The notes under the pieces were generated by a model. The model did not search any database. It worked only from the letters and a program-made list of their open reading frames with translations, and had not been told where the DNA came from. DNA of 64,000 nt from F1-60-MAGs104 sp964355975 (GTDB lineage: Bacteria; Planctomycetota; Phycisphaerae; Phycisphaerales; SM1A02): assembly GCA_964355975.1 (NCBI GenBank), contig CAYHFW010000005.1:58499-122498 (forward strand). The letters run 5' to 3'. This document shows positions 26,701 through 34,796 of the stretch, one piece after another; position 1 is the stretch's first letter, and every line of letters starts with the position of its first letter. Position numbers and translations under genes: made by a program.

Positions 26701-27993
26701 ATGGTGAGTTGGAGCAGACTCTGCACTGCAAGTTCGATTGTGATGCTGTGCATTCCAGGATGCGCCGTGCTCGTCGATCGGCCAGAGACCGCAACTGAGG
26801 TCACTCCGCAAGATTTCACGAATGTTCCCGTCGAAGATCGCAATCTCAACATCGTCGCGGTGCCGACGGATGTGTTCGCCCCTGAACGGGTGCAGACGGA
26901 TGTCACAACCGCAACGAGCGGTGGTGTTGAAACGGTCACAACGCAGAAGTCGTTGGTCGAGAAGAATGCTGATGGCTCGACGCGCACCGTTGCCATCGGC
27001 GGCGGTTCTGAAGAGATTCGCTTGCGCGCTGGGGAGAAGTGGACGATTGACAGTCTTGTTGGGCAAATCAATGGGCGTCCCGTCTACGCCAGCCAATTCA
27101 TGCAGTCGATCGAAGACCGCATCCTGCGCATCGTTGCCGAGAACCCTCGGCAGCGCTCGCAGCGGCTCATCGAAGAACTCGTCGCTGAGCGATTTCAGCA
27201 GTACATCAACAACGAACTGATCATTGCTGAGGCTGAAGGAATGCTCTCTCCCGAGATGCAGGCGGGAGTCTTCGCGTGGTTGCAGGGAATCCAAGAGCAG
27301 ACGGTCGCGGGGTATGGCGGCAACCGCGCATCGGCGAGTCAATCGCTGCAAGATCAATTCGGCATGACGATGGAACAATATCTGCGCGAGAAGCGTGACG
27401 AGGCGCTTGCGCAGGATCTCTTGCGCCGCCGTGTGAAGCCACGAACGATTGTGAGTTGGCGCGATGTCGAGCGCCAATATGGATTGCTCGAGAAGGAGTA
27501 CAACCCTCAGCCGCGCATCACAATTGGGCGTATCAAACTCGCGCCAACGGACGAGGCGCTGATCGCCGATGTCGAAGCCCGTCTCGCGCGCGCAGAGACG
27601 TTTTCGCAAATCGCAGTCGCGCTCGCGCTTCCAGAGGGTGGCGCCTGGCAGCAGTATCAACTGCCGACCAATGGACTTGAAGGGCTCGACCTTGCGCAAG
27701 AGATTCGCACCGCGCTTGCGGCGGTGCCACAGGGAAGTGTCACAACGCCCATCCGCAAGCCAACGAGCGTCACTTGGTATTGCGTGACTGATGTGCTTCA
27801 GCAGACGCAGCGCTCGATCTTCGATCCAGTCTTGCAGCGACAACTTCGTCGTGCGCTCGAGGATCAGCGAGGTCGGTACGAGCAGTTTCGCTATCTGCGC
27901 TCGCTGCGCGATCGGTGGGTCACGAACGACATTGACCAGATGACACTGCGCCTCACCAGAATTGCATGGGATCGCTACCTGCCGCACGAGTGA
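26701..27993 (+). CDS. SurA-like periplasmic foldase lipoprotein
   Basis: 430-aa protein with a lipoprotein signal peptide (lipobox IPGC, Cys near residue 21). A long linker precedes a SurA-N-like helical region starting at GQINGRPVYASQFMQSIEDR near residue 121 and containing LIEELVAERFQQYINNELI. The C-terminal third (AEARLARAETFSQIAVALAL, then VPQGSVTTPI) looks like a diverged parvulin or PpiC-type fold. Such proteins chaperone outer-membrane or exported proteins. I do not see a full parvulin active site, so it may be chaperone-only. The gene starts 48 nt from the divergent DUF1844 gene and ends 10 nt from convergent yraN. Confidence 0.72.
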   Translation: MVSWSRLCTASSIVMLCIPGCAVLVDRPETATEVTPQDFTNVPVEDRNLNIVAVPTDVFAPERVQTDVTTATSGGVETVTTQKSLVEKNADGSTRTVAIGGGSEEIRLRAGEKWTIDSLVGQINGRPVYASQFMQSIEDRILRIVAENPRQRSQRLIEELVAERFQQYINNELIIAEAEGMLSPEMQAGVFAWLQGIQEQTVAGYGGNRASASQSLQDQFGMTMEQYLREKRDEALAQDLLRRRVKPRTIVSWRDVERQYGLLEKEYNPQPRITIGRIKLAPTDEALIADVEARLARAETFSQIAVALALPEGGAWQQYQLPTNGLEGLDLAQEIRTALAAVPQGSVTTPIRKPTSVTWYCVTDVLQQTQRSIFDPVLQRQLRRALEDQRGRYEQFRYLRSLRDRWVTNDIDQMTLRLTRIAWDRYLPHE

Positions 27994-28003
27994 TTCGCAC
28001 GGG

Positions 28004-28375
28004 CTATCCGCTGACAGCACTCGGAAACCAGCGAAAACTTGGCGGACAGTTCGGCGGCATCGTCACGGCAATCACATCGATCCGCAGGGGGCATGTGAGT
28101 CGCCCTCGCTGCGCGAGCGTTCGCGCGAGTCGCACCAAACTTCGCTCCTTCGCTGCGTCGACGCGCTCTTCAGGCCACGCGCGTGGATCTGATCGGGTCT
28201 TTACTTCAACGATCACGAGCGTCTCACCGCAGGGGGTTCGCATGACGAGGTCGGCTTCATCGCTCCCAACGCGCAGATTCTGCGCGCAGAGTTCGTATCC
28301 GCGGCTCTCGAGGTAGATGCGTGCGGCATCCTCACCAATGCGTGCGAGTTGAGTCTGCTGCGAGCGTGACGCCAT
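28004..28375 (-). CDS. yraN: YraN/UPF0102 endonuclease-like protein
   Basis: 123-aa protein of the UPF0102 family, which has a Holliday-junction-resolvase-like nuclease fold. It has GEDAARIYLESRGYEL, then the acidic catalytic-type cluster EADLVM and VIVEVKTR (E, D, ExK). The start at 28375 fits the family length, although the frame is open to 28882 by antisense to dxs. A TACTGT box lies 8 nt upstream of this ATG. It is downstream of dxs in the same orientation. Confidence 0.88.
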   Translation of the reverse strand: MASRSQQTQLARIGEDAARIYLESRGYELCAQNLRVGSDEADLVMRTPCGETLVIVEVKTRSDPRAWPEERVDAAKERSLVRLARTLAQRGRLTCPLRIDVIAVTMPPNCPPSFRWFPSAVSG

Positions 28376-28389
28376 CGCGCGCGACAGTA
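28376..28389 (-). promoter_or_regulatory. Putative leaderless promoter of yraN
   Basis: TACTGT (28389 to 28384) lies 8 nt before the yraN ATG with no Shine-Dalgarno sequence. Confidence 0.4.
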
Positions 28390-28472
28390 GCAGCGCGCCA
28401 GATGACTCTCGCAAACACGTCCCTTTTTCAGGGCATTTTCGGACAGGCTGTGGATGCAGCGTTGCGCGTGAC

Positions 28473-30428
28473 CTACGAGGTCGCGACGGCAGCGGGGGAT
28501 GCTTCGTACACAGGCGATCCTTCGACGACTGCGCGAACCGTTCGGGCAATCGCAGCGCCGTCAATTCCAGCCTCAGCGAGTTGCTCTTTGCGTTCGCCCT
28601 GATAGATCCACCGATCCGGAAGTGCCATGCGGGTGACGAGTCGGGTATCGAGGTGGAGTGTGTGGCAACTCTCAAGCACTGCAGAGCCGAATCCGCCGCG
28701 AATCGAATGGTCTTCGACGGTGATGATTGGCGTGCCCGCGCCGAGCAGTCGCTGCAGAAGTTCGCCATCGATGGGCTTCGCAAAGCGCCCGTCATAGAGT
28801 TCAACTGCATATTCGCCGTTGAGCGTCTCGATCGCTTCGGCGGCGTCGATCGCAGAGACTCCAAAGGTGAGAATCGCAACATCTGGATTCTCGCAGCCGA
28901 TGAGCTGCCGCGCTTTGCCGAGTTCGTATGGCGGGCACGATTGCGCTGCGAAGCGTGGGCTCACGTTCTCACGTGGATACCGCACCGACGAGACGCCCTC
29001 GCTGTAGTTGTTCATGAATTCGACGCACGCTGCGAGGCTCGGCTCATCCATCGCTGCCATGATGCACGCTTGTGGCAGCACGCTGAGCAACGCAATGTCG
29101 CAGAATCCGTGGTGCACCGCACCGTCACCGCCGACGAGTCCTGCGCGATCGAGGCAGAGCCGCACTGGCAAGCCCTGCAACGCCGCTTCCTGAAAAGCTT
29201 GGTCAAACGCGCGCTGCAAGAACGTTGAGTAGACGGCGAAGAAAGGCTTCCATCCCGTCTTGGCGAGTCCTGCAAGCATGTCGAATGCGTGGCTCTCGCA
29301 GATGCCAGCATCCCAGACGCGGTCGGGAAATCGATCGATGACTCGACTCACACCAGTTCCATCGGGCATTGCAGCAGTGCAAGCAACGACCTTTGGATCG
29401 CGCTCCATCAGCGACGACAAAATGTCGCCGAATGCAGCGGTGAATGAGCGTCCGCCCTTCTTGACCTCAACGCGGCATCCCTCATTCTCAAGCGTTTCAA
29501 TCTTGAATGCGCTTGGTGAGTGAAATGCTGTCGCATCATTCTCGGCAAAACTGTAACCCTTGCCCTTGATGGTCTTGACATGCAAGACCATCGGTCGATC
29601 GAAGTGCTTCGCTTCGTTGAGGAAGTCGATCAATGTTGGAAGGTCGTGACCGTCGATGGGTCCAACCGTGACGAGTCCGAAATGCTCGAACCAATGGTTC
29701 TCAGCAATGAAAGCTTTCGATGACTCACCCATGCGGTGGTAGAGATCGCGCAAAGTCTCGCCGCCTGGCATATGCGAGGCAACTTCTTTCGCACGCTTCT
29801 TGAATTCGCCGTACGTATGTGAGAGTCGCAATCGATCAAAGTAGGCCGAGACTGCCCCTTGAGGCTTGGCGATGCTCATTCCATTGTCGTTGAGGACAAC
29901 AAGAAACTGCCGCTTGAGTGTGCCCGCATTGTTGAGCCCTTCCATGGCGACGCCATTCACAATCGACGCATCGCCGATCAACGAAACAGTGCGCCGTCCG
30001 CCCTGTACATCGGGGGACCATCCATCACCGTTGAGTGTGTCGCCGCGCGCCATCCCAACAGCTGTTGAGATCGCAGTGCCGGCGTGGCCGACTGTGAAGA
30101 GGTCGTAGGCTGACTCGCGCGGTTCTGGAAATCCTGACATGCCACCGCGCTGACGAAGGCGGGGAAGGAGGTGTTGCCGTCCTGTGAGCAATTTGTGGGT
30201 GTAGCACTGATGACCGACGTCGAAGAGCAATCGATCGAACGAGAAGTCAAAGACATAGTGCATCGCAACTGTGAGTTCGACGACCCCGAGGTTTGGAGCA
30301 AGGTGCCCGCCGCTCTTCGAAACCTGCTCGCAGATGGCATGACGAATCTCGGCGCAGACTTGCACGAGATCGCCGGGCGGGAGAGCTTTGAGGTCTGATG
30401 GGGAGTGGATCGAGCCAAGCAAATTCAT
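28473..30428 (-). CDS. dxs: 1-deoxy-D-xylulose-5-phosphate synthase
   Basis: Thiamine-diphosphate enzyme that condenses pyruvate and glyceraldehyde 3-phosphate, the first step of the MEP isoprenoid pathway. The 651-aa product has SGGHLAPNLGVVELTVAMHY near residue 40, DVGHQCYTHKLLTGR, a pyrimidine-domain region AGLVGGDGAVHHG and a transketolase C-domain. The thiamine-binding segment near 150 reads GDASIVNGVAMEGLN rather than the usual GDGALTGGMAYEALN. The ATG at 30428 has AAGGA 6 nt upstream and a TATACT box at 30448-30453; an ATG ten codons upstream lacks this. It lies just downstream of the prenyl synthase gene. Confidence 0.93.
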   Translation of the reverse strand: MNLLGSIHSPSDLKALPPGDLVQVCAEIRHAICEQVSKSGGHLAPNLGVVELTVAMHYVFDFSFDRLLFDVGHQCYTHKLLTGRQHLLPRLRQRGGMSGFPEPRESAYDLFTVGHAGTAISTAVGMARGDTLNGDGWSPDVQGGRRTVSLIGDASIVNGVAMEGLNNAGTLKRQFLVVLNDNGMSIAKPQGAVSAYFDRLRLSHTYGEFKKRAKEVASHMPGGETLRDLYHRMGESSKAFIAENHWFEHFGLVTVGPIDGHDLPTLIDFLNEAKHFDRPMVLHVKTIKGKGYSFAENDATAFHSPSAFKIETLENEGCRVEVKKGGRSFTAAFGDILSSLMERDPKVVACTAAMPDGTGVSRVIDRFPDRVWDAGICESHAFDMLAGLAKTGWKPFFAVYSTFLQRAFDQAFQEAALQGLPVRLCLDRAGLVGGDGAVHHGFCDIALLSVLPQACIMAAMDEPSLAACVEFMNNYSEGVSSVRYPRENVSPRFAAQSCPPYELGKARQLIGCENPDVAILTFGVSAIDAAEAIETLNGEYAVELYDGRFAKPIDGELLQRLLGAGTPIITVEDHSIRGGFGSAVLESCHTLHLDTRLVTRMALPDRWIYQGERKEQLAEAGIDGAAIARTVRAVVEGSPVYEASPAAVATS

Positions 30429-30453
30429 AGAAAATCCTTCCAAATGCAGTATA
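30429..30453 (-). promoter_or_regulatory. Promoter and RBS of dxs
   Basis: TATACT (30453 to 30448), then 19 nt containing GGAAGGA before the ATG. It gives dxs its own start site downstream of the prenyl synthase gene. Confidence 0.5.
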
Positions 30454-30478
30454 GACACAATGCCTACGCCAGTCGCAC

Positions 30479-31363
30479 TCAGCGTGTTCGAGACGCGAGG
30501 TACTCGGTGATCGCTAACAGATGTTCACCCTTCTCTCCGAGCGACTCGAGTGTCGCGAGCGCCTCGCGGCGAAGTCGGGCCACTTCGAGGCGTGTCGCTT
30601 CGATCCCGTAGACCGACGGATAGGTGAGTTTGCCGGCGTCGGCGTCTTTCCCGACAGCCTTGCCGATATGAGCAGCGGACTGGGTGACGTCGAGCAAATC
30701 ATCGACCGCTTGAAACATGAGTCCGATGAGGTTGCCCCAATGGTCGATCGCGGCAAAGTTCTCAGCGCGCGCGTCGCCACAAATCGCACCGATTCGGCAG
30801 GCACAGCGAATGAGCGCCCCAGTCTTGTGATTATGAACGAGGTGCAATCGCTCGCGCGGCGGCATCGAATCTGGAAAACCTCCGAGCGTGTCATAGACCT
30901 GCCCAGTGATCATCGCCGACGTCGCGTTCGTCACTTCATGAGCGATGCGCGCTGGATTTCTCGATGTCGAACAGGCGGCGTGCATCGCAAGCGCGAGCAG
31001 CGCGTCCCCAGAGAGAATCGCCATTGCCTCGCCGAACGCAACATGCACGGTAGGGCGTCCGCGTCGCATCTGGTCATTGTCAAGCGCGGGTAAGTCGTCG
31101 TGGACGAGGCTGAAGGCGTGCACCATTTCGACTGCTGCAGCTGCCTCGAGAGCATCTTTGGTTGATGCGCCGCTTGCTTCGCAACAGCGCAGCGCCAGCA
31201 GTGGGCGGAGCCGTTTTCCGCCTCCGAGGAGCGCGTATCCGACCGCGTCGCGAAGCCCGGGGCTGTAGGAAGCATCGTGCACAAATCGCGCGAGGCAAGT
31301 TTCGATCTCTCCCATGATCGAAGGTGAAAAGACATCTTGTTCGAGTGTGGGAGCAGTCCGCAT
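30479..31363 (-). CDS. ispA: Farnesyl/geranylgeranyl diphosphate synthase
   Basis: Short-chain trans-prenyl diphosphate synthase (294 aa) making the allylic diphosphates used by UppS, UbiA-type enzymes and quinone synthesis. It has LLGGGKRLRP near residue 46, the first Asp-rich motif DDLPALDND near 92 and the second motif DDLLDVT near 220. The first Asp-rich motif has two residues between its first Asp pair and the following ones (DDxxxxD), the bacterial type II FPP/GGPP form. The ATG at 31363 is supported by TACACT 7 nt upstream. Exact product chain length cannot be told from sequence. It is divergent from the ExbB gene and followed by dxs. Confidence 0.9.
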   Translation of the reverse strand: MRTAPTLEQDVFSPSIMGEIETCLARFVHDASYSPGLRDAVGYALLGGGKRLRPLLALRCCEASGASTKDALEAAAAVEMVHAFSLVHDDLPALDNDQMRRGRPTVHVAFGEAMAILSGDALLALAMHAACSTSRNPARIAHEVTNATSAMITGQVYDTLGGFPDSMPPRERLHLVHNHKTGALIRCACRIGAICGDARAENFAAIDHWGNLIGLMFQAVDDLLDVTQSAAHIGKAVGKDADAGKLTYPSVYGIEATRLEVARLRREALATLESLGEKGEHLLAITEYLASRTR

Positions 31364-31376
31364 CGTCGCGAGTGTA
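31364..31376 (-). promoter_or_regulatory. Putative leaderless promoter of ispA
   Basis: TACACT (31376 to 31371) lies 7 nt before the ATG. No Shine-Dalgarno sequence is present. Confidence 0.5.
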
Positions 31377-31403
31377 GTGGCTGACTCGATGGGTTCACCT
31401 CAC

Positions 31404-31418
31404 TATGATCTCGACACG
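31404..31418 (+). promoter_or_regulatory. Putative near-leaderless promoter of the ExbB/MotA gene
   Basis: TATGAT (31404-31409) lies 9 nt before the chosen ATG. No Shine-Dalgarno sequence is present. Confidence 0.45.
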
Positions 31419-32090
31419 ATGGAATTTCTTTGGAATAGTTTGTTTCTGCTGATGGAACGCGGCGGGCCAGTGATGTGGCCGTTGTTGCTGCTCAGCATTC
31501 TTTCGGTCACGTTGACAGTCGAACGCATTTGGTTCTGGCGCAAAATGGCGTCGCGCGGATCGCGCATTCGATTGCGTGCGATGATCAATGCGCTGCGGAT
31601 GAACGACGCCGAGAGCGTCACCGCACTCGCGCAGGAAGATGACAGCCCGTACGGCGCGGTCGCGGCAGATCTCGCGTGCGATGGCCCATCGGATGCGATC
31701 GCGATCGCATCGGTCGAGCGCCAGCGCCCACGACTCGAGCGCTTCTTGAACATTCAGTCGACGATTGTGACCGCTGCCCCGATGCTCGGAATTCTTGGAA
31801 CCGTCTCAGGAATCATTCGAAGTTTTGAATTGCTTGGAGGAAAGGACACGCTCAGCGATCCACGGCTTGTTTCAGCAGGGATCGCCGAGGCGCTCGTCGC
31901 GACTGCAAGTGGACTCGTCGTCGCACTCGTCTCGCTCTTTCCGTACATGTACTTTCGCTCACACTCCGACAAGGCCATTGGCGTGATGGAGGGTCTCGTC
32001 GCGAGCGCGAAGCTCGGCGTTGAGCGACACGGCGGCAATCCCGATTCGTCACTCCGAAATCCCGTGACATCATTCTCGAATAGCGCATGA
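31419..32090 (+). CDS. MotA/TolQ/ExbB proton channel family protein
   Basis: Inner-membrane proton-channel subunit that would energise an outer-membrane or motility complex. The 223-aa product has a first membrane helix (PVMWPLLLLSILSVTLTVE), a cytoplasmic loop, and the family core TAAPMLGILGTVSGIIRSF followed by GIAEALVATASGLVVALVS. The ATG at 31419 gives the usual N-terminus; one ten codons upstream (31389) is possible. No ExbD/TolR partner follows; the next gene, 19 nt on, is an FHA-phosphatase. It is therefore an orphan ExbB or part of a regulated motor complex. Confidence 0.85.
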   Translation: MEFLWNSLFLLMERGGPVMWPLLLLSILSVTLTVERIWFWRKMASRGSRIRLRAMINALRMNDAESVTALAQEDDSPYGAVAADLACDGPSDAIAIASVERQRPRLERFLNIQSTIVTAAPMLGILGTVSGIIRSFELLGGKDTLSDPRLVSAGIAEALVATASGLVVALVSLFPYMYFRSHSDKAIGVMEGLVASAKLGVERHGGNPDSSLRNPVTSFSNSA

Positions 32091-32109
32091 ACCCGCGGCA
32101 GAAACAACC

Positions 32110-33765
32110 ATGACCGGGAACACCCGCGACAACTGCAAGCTCGTGCCGATGGGCGAGTGTCCAGCGAAGTCGATGGAACTTCGCGCAGATGGAAAAGGAT
32201 GCATCATCGGGCGATCGGCTGGTGCGACACTCCATCTCGAGCATCCATCGATCTCGCGGCAACACGCATCGGTGCAGTTTCTGAACGAGCGCTGGACAGT
32301 GACAGATCTCGGGAGCCGTCACGGGACATTGCTCAACGGCGTTGCGCTGACTGCGCGCAATCCGATGCCGCTTCGCAATGGCGATCGCATCTCGCTCTCG
32401 CCATGGTCACTGCGCTTTGTCAGTGGATCGGCGCAAGCAGAGACTGTGATCGGCTCGAGTGATGAAGCAGGATTCAACTCGGTTCAGGTCGTCGCAGAGT
32501 CGCGCGTCAAGAACGAGGCGCAGCGGCAGCTCGACCTACTCATCAATGCTTCGGTGGCGATTTGCGCTGCACCGACCGAGGCGACGCTCGCCGCAGAATT
32601 GACGCGCGCATGTGTTGAAGGAACGCGGTGCGAGCGCGCTCTGCTCGTGCGCTTGCTTGCAGCGGACAATCGAGTTGAAGTGGTCGGGTGTTGGCCTGCG
32701 GATGCACTGAAGTCACGACCCGTCAGCCGCACGTTGCTTCGTGCCGCTTCTCAGGGCAAACCTGTGCGACTGACCGAAGATTCATCCTTTGTCTCGGCTC
32801 TGAGCATCATTGGAACTGGCGTGCATGGGGCGCTGTGCATTCCAGTCATGATCGACGATCAAGTCATGTCAATTCTGTATCTCGACCAACTTGACCAAGG
32901 GAAAGCATTTGAGGAAGTCTCGGCGCTCAGTCAAGCACTCGGGCGACTCGCCGCGTTTGCCCTCATGAAGATGCAGCGCGCCGATCTCGAGTTGCGCCAG
33001 CGCGACCTGCTTGAAGAACTCGCAGGCGCTCGCAATGTTCAGGAGCGCATGATGGGAGCATCGAGCGGCAGCGCGGCCGGAGTGCACTGGCGGATGTTGT
33101 CGATTCCAGGTCAGGTCGTCGCGGGCGATATTTTTGGAGTCCACGCATCGAAGGCAAGCGCTGAAAAGGTCGCAGTCTTTCTGGGAGATGTGACTGGCAA
33201 GGGGCTCGGCCCTGGGTTGCTCATGGCGGCGATCACCGCGCATCTCGAGGCACAACTCTCCGGTGGCATCGATGCGACCAAAGCAATCTTTGATCTTTCA
33301 AATTTCGTGAACTCGCGCGCTGGATCGGGGCAGTTTGCAACATTCGCGCTTGCTGAGTTTCATTCCTCTGCACGCCGTGTCGACCTCTTTGATGCAGGCC
33401 ACGGGTACTTCATCGTCGTCCAGGCGAGTGGGAAGGAAAAGTCAACAACCATTGACGGCGGTGTGCCGATCGGAGTCGTCGAAGACTTTGAGTATGTCCG
33501 CAACGGAATTGAACTCGATGTCGGCGATCGCGTCGTGCTCTTCAGTGACGGACTCGTTGAGCAGCACAATCGAGATGGGGTCATGCTTGGAGCGGGCCGC
33601 ATCGCAGCTGCACTTCTTGGCAGTCGATCGTGCGCAGAAGATGTCGCGCGCCTCGAAGACTTGCTCAAGAAGTTTGCGGATGGCCTCACCTACACCGACG
33701 ATGTGACCATCGCGAGCGTCATGTTTGCGAGTGACATCGTCGCGGAACCGACCACGAAAGCGTGA
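32110..33765 (+). CDS. FHA-GAF-PP2C (RsbU-type) serine phosphatase
   Basis: 551-aa signalling protein in three blocks. An FHA phosphopeptide-binding domain spans about residues 20-105, with GRSAGATLHLEHPSISRQHA and DLGSRHGTLLNG. A GAF-like sensor domain covers about 135-285. A SpoIIE/RsbU PP2C phosphatase domain covers about 320-545, with FLGDVTGKGLGPGLLMAAI, FDAGHGYF and LFSDGLVEQ carrying the metal-binding aspartates. It would bind a phospho-Thr partner and dephosphorylate an anti-sigma antagonist or similar protein. No kinase or anti-sigma gene is adjacent. It follows the ExbB gene by 19 nt, so co-transcription is likely. Confidence 0.87.
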   Translation: MTGNTRDNCKLVPMGECPAKSMELRADGKGCIIGRSAGATLHLEHPSISRQHASVQFLNERWTVTDLGSRHGTLLNGVALTARNPMPLRNGDRISLSPWSLRFVSGSAQAETVIGSSDEAGFNSVQVVAESRVKNEAQRQLDLLINASVAICAAPTEATLAAELTRACVEGTRCERALLVRLLAADNRVEVVGCWPADALKSRPVSRTLLRAASQGKPVRLTEDSSFVSALSIIGTGVHGALCIPVMIDDQVMSILYLDQLDQGKAFEEVSALSQALGRLAAFALMKMQRADLELRQRDLLEELAGARNVQERMMGASSGSAAGVHWRMLSIPGQVVAGDIFGVHASKASAEKVAVFLGDVTGKGLGPGLLMAAITAHLEAQLSGGIDATKAIFDLSNFVNSRAGSGQFATFALAEFHSSARRVDLFDAGHGYFIVVQASGKEKSTTIDGGVPIGVVEDFEYVRNGIELDVGDRVVLFSDGLVEQHNRDGVMLGAGRIAAALLGSRSCAEDVARLEDLLKKFADGLTYTDDVTIASVMFASDIVAEPTTKA

Positions 33766-33785
33766 GTCGCCGTTGCAGGGGGTGA

Positions 33786-34787
33786 TCAGGGAGTATGCGT
33801 GAAATCCGGCGCGTTGGCGCATGGAATCCACAGCCGAATGTCGCTCAACTCGGCCATGCTCGACGATTTCACACTGCCGTCTGCCATGCCGACTGAGACC
33901 GTGCCGCCATACCGTGCGAATGGAATGGATTGGTCCGCGGTGACAACGAGCTTTCCGGCATCGCTGTTTGGATTTGGATTGGGGGTTGGCGCGAGCGCTG
34001 CGACGTCAACACCCTCGAGCGTCACACCGCCGAATCCCCAGACTGGCGTCGCTGCGAGTCTGTTTGGAACGGTCCACGCGGCGCCGGGTTGAAAGTCATC
34101 AAAGGTTCCGTAGGTGCCAGCGTTGAGAAAAGTGCTTGCTGTGAAGACAACAAAGTCGCTTGGTTTCGAGATGCCGCCGATGGTGCGAGCGACGAGTCGC
34201 CCACGAACGGTTGCGCCGCCCTGCGTAAAAGTGCCGTCGCCGAAGGTCAGATTGGGACTCCCAGCGACTGACTTCCACCATCCACCGCAGTAGAAAGCGT
34301 TGTAACCAAACGCGGGCTGCAAGCTCGCCCCTGCGCCAGCCATGTTTTCAGCCGCGAGCAGTTGCGTTGGCAGTGTGGCTGGAATCGCAGAAGGAAAGTA
34401 GATCGACTCGTCAAGCGTGTCTTCATCGCTCTCGCGGTAGCCGAGAATTGGCTCGTAGTTGTAGTCAAGAAAAGGCAGCAGCCGCCATGTGTATGTCTGG
34501 CAGAGTTCTGGAGCGAGTTCTGTTCCTTGGCGATTCTTGTAGCGAACTCCCCATGTGCTCTGGACGCCGGTCTCAAGGTAGCCAGGGAGCAGTTGATCTT
34601 CGTACTGTCCCGAATACATCGTCCACGCGGTCATGACCCCTTTGAGTCGGTTGAGTTCTTTTGTGCGCTTGCCACCTGTGATTGCGCCGCCGATGCCTGA
34701 GGCAAGAAGTCCGAGCAGGATCGTGATGATTGAGATGACGACGAGGAGTTCAACAATCGTGAATGCGCTTCGTTGCGTGTTCTTCAT
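33786..34787 (-). CDS. Orphan prepilin-like protein with H-X9-DG-type C-terminus
   Basis: 333-aa protein with a basic leader MKNTQRSA and predicted cleavage before FTIVELLVVISIITILLG, Glu5 present. The large exported domain ends with GGTVSVGMADGSVKSSS, resembling the ADG motif of the planctomycete prepilin-like DUF1559 group, though not a clear family match. It lies 9 nt downstream of ispG, away from the gsp operon, and could be one of the many paralogous surface pilin-like proteins of planctomycetes. Its 3' end converges on the phosphatase gene with 20 nt between. Confidence 0.75.
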   Translation of the reverse strand: MKNTQRSAFTIVELLVVISIITILLGLLASGIGGAITGGKRTKELNRLKGVMTAWTMYSGQYEDQLLPGYLETGVQSTWGVRYKNRQGTELAPELCQTYTWRLLPFLDYNYEPILGYRESDEDTLDESIYFPSAIPATLPTQLLAAENMAGAGASLQPAFGYNAFYCGGWWKSVAGSPNLTFGDGTFTQGGATVRGRLVARTIGGISKPSDFVVFTASTFLNAGTYGTFDDFQPGAAWTVPNRLAATPVWGFGGVTLEGVDVAALAPTPNPNPNSDAGKLVVTADQSIPFARYGGTVSVGMADGSVKSSSMAELSDIRLWIPCANAPDFTHTP

Positions 34788-34796
34788 GTGGGTCTC

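Noticed and set aside
26653..28020. Long - strand open frame continuous with the DUF1844 gene (627 codons in all)
   Set aside because: It runs antisense to the SurA-like lipoprotein gene, which has a signal peptide, family pattern and promoter box. The DUF1844 homology, ribosome binding site and promoter all start at 26652.
28430..28450. Hairpin CCCT-TTTTC-AGGG as a dxs terminator
   Set aside because: The stem is only 4 bp and the following T-run is on the wrong strand for dxs.
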